Source of the DNA: Megaustenia siamemsis | Taxonomy: Eukaryota > Mollusca > Gastropoda > Stylommatophora > Ariophantidae | Assembly (NCBI GenBank): GCA_032433765.1 | Contig: JAVIAB010000124.1 | Span: 95,012,345 to 95,076,344 of the forward strand | Length of the DNA stretch: 64,000 nucleotides | Reading direction: 5' to 3' | Part shown: positions 56,116 to 64,000 of the stretch, in pieces | Position numbering within the stretch: the first letter of the stretch is position 1 | Layout: the number at the start of each line of letters is the position of its first letter | Translations under genes and position numbers: made by a program | Notes under the pieces: model-generated | Told to the model about the DNA's origin: nothing | The model's database searches: none | What the model saw: only the letters and a program-made list of their open reading frames with translations

Positions 56116-59100
56116 CTAGTTGAAACAAGAAGAGAAACATACAAATTGATGAATTAGTCAAATAACAAAATAATTACCTTTAAAGGAGACATGTTGCTAA
56201 ACTAAATTGGCAAACTTCTTTTCTTCTGTGACTACACCTTGTCAAAAGCATTAGTGACTGTAAAACCTTGTTGTCTCTATTAATAGAAATAACCATTTAT
56301 GGTTAGTAAAGCAGTAAAAAATAAATTAAAGAGCCCAGTCACGCATCGTGGAGTATAGGACATATGGTGGTAATGCCATAACGTATATATACTTTCAGCA
56401 CATAATTTTTAGTGTAATGTGGTCGGTATTACACCCATTCAGTTTTACTTTCCAGAAAAAAATCGTGTACCCAATTAAGGCTGGGTGAACCTGGAAGCCA
56501 TCGATCAGGATTGAACCCAGCCTCTAGACATTTGCAGTCCAGTTCACTAATCACTGCGGCGCGGCTTTATTTATAAAATAATACTGTGACAAATTTACTT
56601 CATGTAGCTATATGGTGGGTGGGTGAATGTCACCGTACTAGGCTATAGCATAGTAATGAGAAGAGAACAGCTGGAAATGTATTGTATAAACTGGGAAGAT
56701 TGAGGGAGGCACGCTAGTGTTTGGCAATGAAATAGCCTATAATCTCGATGGCAGCTCTGTCACTGAGAGTGACCTTACTCTGGACAAAGAGGACACCGCC
56801 GAGGTTGTTTTTCATTCATTAAGAGCAGAGAAGGAGAATAAATTGGAAAATGATATACACATTGAGAGTCCAAGGAATCTAAAGGTAGAAAATAGATATG
56901 GTCCATCCGGAGTGCGTAGAAGGAAAAAAAAGATGTATCTCTAATCAATACATTACAGGACAAATCAGGATGAATACGCTTCAAGAAATGCTGTGACGGG
57001 CGGGGGGACGGATATGTCGGTGTCTCGACCGCAATAAAGCTGTTTTCATTAATAAAATAAACATACATCACTAATATAATGATTTTTCTCATATCTGTTA
57101 TCATTTTCTTGTGCGATTTTTACCAGGGATATCGGCTTATCTTGTATAGTACAGCACTCGAGAAAACATCACAAACAAACATCGCTATATTTAGAAGTAA
57201 ACCTGAAGGCTGAAAGAGAAACCCTCAACACCACCTGACTTAAGTTTAAAGCTACAGGAACCATAGTCGTCTGATTGAAATTTAACCACAACCGCCCCTA
57301 CTGGCAAAGCTTAAAACTCAGGTTAGTTTGGGTTTTTTCCGGGGCTTCCCTTTCATCCTTTAGGCTTACTTCTATAGATTGCAACAGACAAACAATCAAA
57401 CAAACAACAGAAATCATGAAGAACTTTATGGAATCCGAACTATGATCTGAACCCATTCACTTCGATACTACGCCTTGTCACGATCAGATCAGCACACTGC
57501 TGGCTCAGTAACGAACTGCTTTATTGACAAGACCTGCACTCCGGGAACACAAGGGCTCGGATAACTGGCTATTTTCACACGCACAGCCCGTCCTTGGGGT
57601 TGTCGTTCCTACTTAATCAATGAGTTTTTTTTTTCAAATGTCTGCAATTCGAAGACTGTGTTGTTCTGTAATCAAACTAGTTGAACTGATGTATATTATA
57701 CATTTTGTAAGTAGTATATACATTTATTCAGTTTTTTCCACAAAGCTGTTCATAAATCGTTGCTAACTTTGACACATCAAAAAACATCTTCTAAGTTAAC
57801 ATGCAATAAATTAATATTTCATTTTAAAATAATTAATTCCAAACCTTTAACGGCGCTGTTATACACAAGCATCTTTCCAGCGTAATGAAAGCTGTAATCC
57901 AGGCCGTTATTCGAGAAAACGTCGTGTGAGGTATTGAACCTGTCAAGTACTGGATCTCTATACTTTCAAATGGTAGGTCCGAGGCTGTTAGCACCGGATT
58001 ATAACATGTGCTTACCCAAATCAGTGTTAATAAACAGCCTATGTCTGAAACTGCTAGACCTGGGTTTGCATTATAAAAAAGGAATGTTTTAATTCTTTAT
58101 AAACCATCTTTTCTTGCATATTGTGTAGACTATATACATTATATATCTTTTATCACATAATGTATTAATAACGATCAATTTTATCTACAACCATCTTTTC
58201 TTACATATTGTGTAGACTATATACATTATATATCTTTTATCACATAATGTATTAATGGCGTTCAATTTTATCTACAACCATCTTTTTTTTCAATTTCTAT
58301 CTCAAATTCCATCTATATCAATGCACCACTGAATTAAAAAAAAATAGAATAGCTAAGGACAAAATATCATTGCAGAAAATAAAGAACATCTATTGCAACA
58401 AATCTATGTCAATAGAAGAGAGAAAGAGAGCTCATCTGTGCTATATTATTGAGTCATTTCTGACCTTTGGAAGTTAATCGTGGCTAGTAGACATACAAAT
58501 GAAAAGACGATTAGAGGCAACAGAGATGGGATTTCTCAAAAGAATATTGAAAGTTTCCTGGGGAGCTAAAAGGACCAACGAAAAAGTTCTCAAAGGCCAA
58601 CACAAAAAGGGAGCTCCTAAAAAACATGTGACAGAAACAATCAATATTTTTCACGCACATCATGAGAAAAAGAAAGTTCAAATACTTGGTTACAACTGGC
58701 AAACTACAGTGAAAGAGAGATCGAGAACGACAAAGAGAGAAAATACTAGATAACATGGCATGGAAAACAACCAACAACAGAATTGATTACATGCACAGTG
58801 GATATAAGATTGTGGAAGGACATGATCGCGCAAGCCAAACTTATGGCACACGATGATGACATCGATCTCCATCTTTAACTTTTAAAATATTTAAAATAGT
58901 ATGCCGCTTGTAACTCGATAATTTACGTTTCATTTTAATTAGTTCTTATTTGTCATTGATACCTGCACGATTTGTCTGTAATGGTTTACGATCTACTCAA
59001 CTAATCAAACGCACTTGAGTTCATTTATTCAAATATGATTTTTTTTTTTTTTCGCAGATTTACTGTCATTGTCCACTCGTACTTTGAAAATGAAAACCAA

Positions 59101-62100
59101 GAAAATTCATCGACAAGATCTAGCGGCACGGCGTAAAACTGAACAATTTATCCGTATATTTGTTGACAGTTAAAAGATATATATTGGGGCTAAAACCATG
59201 TACTCAATTTGATACACGGCGTGAAAGCTTTTTCCACGATAAAGATTCAACCGTTAAAATGTCTGTGTTGTTGATTATGTCATTTGTTGGTCCAGCTGAC
59301 TGTATACCCATGCTCTTTGACTCATCTACATGTAATGTTATCTGCCAGTGTTTGTGACCTGTTGTGTTCAATTTACATGTCTTTACGACTTCACAGGCGG
59401 TTGGAAACATAGATGTAGATTATTAACAGCAATTATTATTGGTGTGTTGCTAATACGGGAGAAGTAAAGGCATCAAGATGCATAGCGATGCGAACGTGTT
59501 GGTAATAGATTGTTCAGAAAAAGACCTTATTACAGCAGATTTCGTTTTGTCTAGCAGTGCTTCCCCCCTCTCTACGCGACCTACCTAAGCGATATAACTC
59601 TGTCTACATCTCTCCAACAAACATTTTTTTTCTGGTCGCATTCCTGGCCATGCACCAAAACATCGTCGACATAAGACATTGTCCTCTCCGGACCGTAATC
59701 TTCTCGCTAGTTGTAATTCCCATTATGTAGGCGTTGACAAGAACTAGAGATGTTGGTAGGACCTACTGTAGACGAGAGTATGTTGTTCATTCAAAATTTC
59801 GTGTGCCGCATTGTGCCACCAGACACCGGAATAGCTTCACAGAGATCCGGTTAAAGATCGACGTTATTCAGACTGCCATGTTATTTGACTGCCAGTTGTT
59901 TTCTGAAGTAGCTTGCCTACTGTATTAAGCGTGACAGATTTTACAATATCCCAGAAATGGTGTGCTTTCCTTGCACGGTTTGGGTGAAAGTTATTGAATA
60001 ACTCTTGTCATTCTTTCATTTAGCATGCCCCAGCCCATTTAATAATTGACTTCTTAGTGTTGTCATAAAGGTTGAGTGTCTTGAACGCTAAAAACGTCTA
60101 ACTTGTTCAGTTTATACTGTCATTTTGATGTTCAATATTGTTGTAATAGTTGCACATGGACAAGGTACAAGTTTTTTTTCATTGTGCCTTGAATAGATTG
60201 TCCGTTTTTCAGATCCGTACATAAATGTGTTAAGCAGGCAGTGGTCCAATGGTGTTGTATTCAGTGTATTTGACCTTATCAGGAAAATAAATATTATTAA
60301 TAATATATGTGAAGGCCTGAACCACATCTGGTTTCAATATAAAAAAATCCAATGTTTACATCAATGAGATTATGCAAAGTATTGTGTTTCTATTATGTTC
60401 AAGTTTGTATTTATTTGCTTCATAGGTAGTCATTTTCTTTCAGGGGTGGGAGAAATTTAAAATTTCCATAGTATTTTTTTCTCTTATTTTTGTTTGCCTG
60501 CCCATTATACTTTATCACTGAGCTCTCAGTGTTTGCTCTAGGCATTGTATAAATCAATATGTGACTTTTTGGGGACCTCAGTAGCCAAGTTGGGAAAACC
60601 ACCCAACCAAGATACCGACGTTCGGACAACCCGTGTTCGATTGCTGAAAGAAATCTAAGTTGTACTCGTATTTGAAAAAAAAACCCCGCGGCTGACCCAG
60701 CCTCTGGCAGAAATGAGTAACAGAGTATTAATCTGGGAAGGTGAGGAATGTCGCCTCGCATCATGAGTCTCTGAACACTTCTGAATAGACGACCGAGCAC
60801 ATATGGGTGAAAACTCGCGTGCTAAGATAGACGACCGAGCACATATGGGTGAAAACTCGCGTGCTAAGATAGACGACCGAGCACATATGGGTGAAAACTC
60901 GCGTGCTAAGATAGACGACCGAGCACATTTGGGTGAAAACTCGCGTGCTAAGATAGACGACCGAGCACATATGGGTGAAAACTCGCGTGCTAAGATAGAC
61001 GACCGAGCACATATGGGTGAAAACTCGCGTGCTAAGACGCCGATTCAAGTGTCGTAGTTTACACTAAAACCATACTACCTATACTCCACTCAGCGTGACG
61101 GGGCTCTTTACTTTAGAACCACATTAGTCTAATCTTGTTTTTCTGAGACTGACATAGGAATGTCGATGTTTCCAGAACTTTCTGCAGTAGGAAAATACAG
61201 GAATGCTTTTACTTATTCAGTGGTCTTGGCTTCCTACTGGAAGCTGTAAATTATAACCCTTCAGTGTTTTTTTTTCTATTTGTTCTAGATCCCACTTTGG
61301 ACATTTGTGTGAGAGCTTTAGGTTTATAATTGTTGTGATACATCTTCCAAATTACTTCTGGAAAAATATTTTTACATTTCGTTATTCCAGTCGCATGAGT
61401 AGATTTAGTTGGTTCTATATTCACATGTAAATGATATCGATATTTCCTAGTAGATTATATTGGATCAATACTCATTTTATTTTGCATCAGTTCCTGTGAG
61501 TCTTCCATTAAAAAATTTCCTTACTTCATGGCAATGTGGATTTGTTTACGATCACTGCTACTTTCGTCGTGTACTCATACCTCCAGGTAGCTGGAATGTG
61601 CCGCAACAAACAAAATGTCTGATCAAGTTCACTTGCATAAATAATGATGTTTCTATGCGTAACGTACATTCTACAGAGCTGACATTTTGTTTGCTTTACT
61701 TAGTATCAGTGTTTGTTATTTGTCTTGTTTGTTGTTTGATACGTCAGTTCATTTGCTCATATGTTTCTTTCCAGGAAGATCAAATACACTTGCTTCTTCT
61801 ATTTTACGTTTAAAGTGATTACAAGTAGGTGTTACTTAAAATGTAAAATTTTATTATGTTTAAACAAATTAACAATTGTTCCATCCGTAAACCACTGACT
61901 TGGCAATCTTTTTATTATGAACATTGACTACTAAAATATCTTTGATAAATACTACAAACATGATGTTTGTGTTAGGTGTCACAAATTGAAACCACTTCCA
62001 TGAAATACCAGTTTGTAGAATGTGGGTAGTGTATCAGACTCAGGACAGCTCTACATATAGACACTGCAAAATGTCCAAGAATATAGCAGCAATTCCGCTT

Positions 62101-62720
62101 TGAGATAAAAGCAAACAGCTATGAGAATCTATATATAAGCGTTACAACTTGACAACTTTGATGTTTAAAGTTCATTGCATCAACAGTTAGTGAAATTTGT
62201 GATCCTGTATCTTTATAGAAGGATGGCTATATTCTTTTTAGATAAAAATCGCTGAAAATAGATATTTACGATTCGTTACATCACTCCACGACTACTATGT
62301 CTACTGTAAACTTACCAGACATACACAAAATGAAAATAAAATATATGATTTAAATTATACATTTACCAGCCATCAAGAAATACCTATAAGACTGGCATTG
62401 ACTGGGTCCTTGAAGCCTTGTTTAATAAAACAGATGACACTTAAAATGTTTGTTACGATGCCGAAAACAGAGAAAACATAATAAAGGGAAGTAACTCCCC
62501 AAAGATAATAGGAAATAACTTCATCGCTAATAACCAAACCCGTCACTTCACTTGAGATATGTGACACTGAATGTGACACTGAATGTGACACTGAATGTGA
62601 CACTGAATGTGGCACTGTTGATTCTGAAACTGTTCTATAAACATTTACAAACATTTTACTTTCTTTAAAAATTAAGTCTAACTTTGCTGAACAATCATTG
62701 GTGAAACACTTCCTTTTCAA
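55522..62720 (-). CDS. Rhodopsin-like GPCR (gene B), complete three-exon frame, 381 aa
   Basis: A cell-surface seven-helix receptor. Exon 1 is 62384-62720, exon 2 is 57845-58059 and exon 3 is 55522-56115. All boundaries are GT/AG, the phases agree (1, then 0), and the join has no stop before the TAG/TAA end. Residues 1-70 form an extracellular N terminus with a Ser-Val-Ser-His repeat (about 38-54). TM1 (about 72-98) has GIVTN, TM2 carries LAVSD (Asp118) and TM3 ends in LERC (173-176) instead of DRY. TM6 has CFAP (313-316) and TM7 has NIFIYY (358-363) instead of NPxxY. The basic tail ends VKRRV. A long second extracellular loop holds NKT and NNT glycosylation sequons. Genes A and C share the architecture. 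In snails such receptor families are large and often chemosensory, but the ligand is unknown. Intron 1 holds an RTE fragment, a SINE-like element with a 42-bp array and a decayed receptor piece on the other strand. Confidence 0.87.
56312..56570 (-). mobile_element. tRNA-derived SINE (SINE-2) in intron 2 of gene B
   Basis: TTAAAGAGCCCAGTCACGCA at the left and the head complement CACTGCGGCGCGGC at the right, with the body GTAATGTGGTCGGTATTACA between. Same strand as the receptor. Confidence 0.82.
56571..57844. other. Remainder of intron 2 of gene B
   Basis: A short RTE-like word (GTAATGAGAAGAGAACAGCTG at about 56651) marks a LINE sliver. A 75-codon plus-strand frame at 56717 has no recognisable domain. 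Confidence 0.4.
57845..58059 (-). CDS. GPCR gene B exon 2
   Basis: It is 215 bp, uninterrupted and without an internal Met, so it is easy to miss. It reads [17 protein letters not shown], then SDLPFESIEIQYLTG and [16 protein letters not shown], ending CITAPLK before GTTTGG. Confidence 0.9.
58106..58275. repeat. 83-bp tandem duplication
   Basis: Two copies of a segment with TTGTGTAGACTATATACATT and ATATATCTTTTATCACATAA, starting at about 58106 and 58189, with a few substitutions. Confidence 0.88.
58385..58865 (+). mobile_element. RTE-type LINE 3' end in intron 1 of gene B
   Basis: The frame gives MGFLKRILKVSWGA and ERSRTTKRENTR, and the element ends GGCACACGATGATGACATCG. It is diverged from the other copies. 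Confidence 0.8.
58866..60574. other. Intron 1 of gene B, no further feature seen
   Basis: This is AT-rich sequence with short open frames lacking homology cues. No receptor exon is seen on either strand. Confidence 0.4.
60575..61115 (+). mobile_element. SINE-like element with internal 42-bp expansion
   Basis: A tRNA-like start (CCTCAGTAGCCAAGTTGGG, then GTGTTCGATTGCTG as a B box) precedes the array. A SINE-2-type 3' end (CAGCGTGACGGGGCTCTTTA) follows it at about 61083-61105. Expansion has separated head and tail, or two SINEs flank an array. Confidence 0.55.
60785..61040. repeat. 42-bp tandem array, six copies
   Basis: Units with GACGACCGAGCACATATGGG and GAAAACTCGCGTGCTAA are nearly identical. 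As 42 is divisible by three, frames on both strands stay open with a 14-residue period. These are artefacts. Confidence 0.95.
61115..61265 (+). pseudogene. GPCR exon 3 fragment, decayed, antisense in gene B intron
   Basis: The plus strand gives [19 protein letters not shown], close to [19 protein letters not shown] of gene B. After a frame change it gives GFLLEAVNY. Only the third extracellular loop and the start of TM7 are recognisable. It lies in intron 1 of gene B on the opposite strand and is a relic of another family member. Confidence 0.75.
61266..62383. other. Intron 1 of gene B, proximal part
   Basis: A 117-codon plus-strand frame at 61460 has hydrophobic patches but no family signature. 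Nothing else was recognised. Confidence 0.4.
62384..62720 (-). CDS. GPCR gene B exon 1
   Basis: It starts at the ATG at 62718-62720, encodes 112 codons plus one base, and ends at the donor GTATTT. A later in-frame Met at residue 23 is an alternative start. TM1 is at about 72-98. Confidence 0.85.
62553..62614. repeat. 12-bp coding microsatellite in GPCR exon 1
   Basis: Four to five copies of TGTGACACTGAA encode Ser-Val-Ser-His repeats in the extracellular N terminus. The period preserves the frame. Confidence 0.92.
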
Positions 62721-64000
62721 AATTAAAATATTGCGGATAGTGTGTATTTTGTATGATATTTTTTCTCCTTATTTAAATAGTATGGTGTTTGTGTTATATA
62801 GCAGTTAATGTGACTTTATGTTGCTACGCTCAAGTGTTTTAGTACCAGAATATAAGTTATACAAGTTCTTTTATAATTTCACTTATTCCTTGTGTTTATT
62901 CGTAATGTCACTTTTGTAATAATGGCAATAATTATTTTCAATAACATACCCCATATAACAAATTAGTGTTACTATTGCTAATCAGCTATTGCAGAAAGGT
63001 ACGCTAAAATCAGTCTAACTAAACACATATTATTTACGATTAATAATAAATCTAGCAATCATATCGCGGTAAATGGTAACATAAAGAGAGTGTCAGCCGC
63101 TTTGTGAAGAAAATTGGTGTTTTCAATTTTCAACAAGGCTTCACTCTGCATTAGACATAATTTAAATAAAATGATATAAATTAGAAATGATATAAAATAG
63201 AAATGATATAAATTAGAAGTGATATAAATTATCAGTACCTCCAAATCATTAAACATTAATGTATGTCTTGCTCCTTGTGAAATGTTTTTAAATTGATCTT
63301 TGTTAAAGTAAATCAGTGGCTATTTTTCGGCCGTGGTTTCGCTTGTTTTACTGATGTTCACTGTATGATTTCGAAATTGTTTTGCCGATATTCAAAGTTG
63401 TAATCTGAGCATTGTCACTGTCGGTGGTCTTCAACAGTTACTTGCAGTAACTAACATTTAACGCTGAAAAATACAAGATACATCACTTGTACAAAATAAT
63501 ATGGAAACCAATCTTGTTTCAGTCCGATCATTCAACCAGTTGTTAAAGGTGTCCAGTAGCAGTCAATCATTACTGGCTACATGGGAGTGGAGTGTAGATT
63601 TTCAACTTATCATGGACACATATTATGGGGGAGAACTGCTCCGTGCACTATCACCGGATGCCTGGCATTCCCTGACCAAGGGCCAGGTACCCATTTATTT
63701 TTTCCAGCTGGCTTGCCTGGTGGCGACGAGCGAACTTCGAACTCCCGTGTTTCGTGTGAAAATCAAATTGTTAAGAAACCTAATTAAATGTTGGATATCG
63801 GTTTCCACCTCAGGGTTCATCTACTACAACTCCTCTTTGTTGTCCACCCTTTAAAACGGACAATAATTTGGCGTAGTTATGTTGTGTTGTACTCTAAAGA
63901 AAACTACGGTTTTTTTTCTGCACGAAATTTATGGTATCAGGTTGCCTTTTTTACAGAGGAACATGTGCTTGATCAAACTAGTTTTTTTGTTGGATATCAT
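62721..64000. other. Upstream flank of GPCR gene B
   Basis: The promoter of gene B should lie here, but I can mark no TATA box with confidence. A short repeat of GATATAAATTAGAAAT lies at 63172-63232. A 117-codon frame at 63501-63854 shows no recognisable domain. Confidence 0.4.

Noticed and set aside
60761..61057. 84- and 95-codon frames with a 14-residue period
   Set aside because: Produced by the 42-bp array on both strands; no conserved protein signal.
63501..63854. 117-codon plus-strand frame as a gene
   Set aside because: No recognisable domain, no splice context, and its second half looks like ordinary repeat-derived sequence. It cannot be supported from sequence alone.

Overview
The window looks like nuclear DNA of a gastropod mollusc, probably a heterobranch or freshwater snail. 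This is inferred from three things: a three-exon rhodopsin-like GPCR family of the type expanded in snails, a CYP2-clan-like cytochrome P450, and a dense load of RTE-type LINEs, tRNA-derived SINEs and minisatellites. Host coding sequence is sparse (under 5%). Most long open frames are transposon remnants or tandem arrays whose unit length is divisible by three.

Layout. 1-4493 is one copy of a ~4.5 kb block carrying a P450 gene flanked by RTE 3' ends. It runs to a 100-N gap (4494-4593), and the block recurs at 36731-41238. 4594-6515 holds a LINE fragment, a CT tract, a junction module and a ~34-38 bp array. 7804-12769 (+) holds exons 2 and 3 of a GPCR (gene C), with an RTE LINE and a SINE in the intron. 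12790-18000 holds LINE and SINE remnants, a ~37-38 bp array, and a minisatellite grown from a LINE 3' end. 18544-25316 (-) is GPCR gene A, whose first intron is filled with TA tracts, a SINE, and 50-bp and 26-bp satellites. 25915-32125 holds two copies of an unidentified dispersed repeat, separated by 30-bp, 27-bp and ~34-38 bp arrays and a LINE. 32640-36730 holds LINE remnants and a candidate solo LTR. After the second P450 block, 41540-48780 is transposon debris. 48930-51525 is a TATAG pentamer satellite interrupted by a LINE 3' end. 52163-54982 is a non-autonomous element broken by a LINE and a SINE, each with target-site duplications. 55522-62720 (-) is GPCR gene B, whose three exons join without any frame break into 381 residues.

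The GPCRs share one architecture: exon 1 ends in phase 1 after TM1, exon 2 is exactly 215 bp (TM2-TM3, ending with Leu-Glu-Arg-Cys), and exon 3 carries TM4-TM7. They are local paralogues, probably chemosensory, with a further decayed exon 3 piece at 61115-61265. The P450 is a single-exon enzyme gene. Its two copies differ almost only by short indels, many in homopolymers, which points to an uncollapsed duplicate or error-rich contig end more than to a real pseudogene. The most informative structures beyond the genes are satellites that appear to arise from LINE 3' ends, and a short non-autonomous element sharing its 3' end with a LINE.
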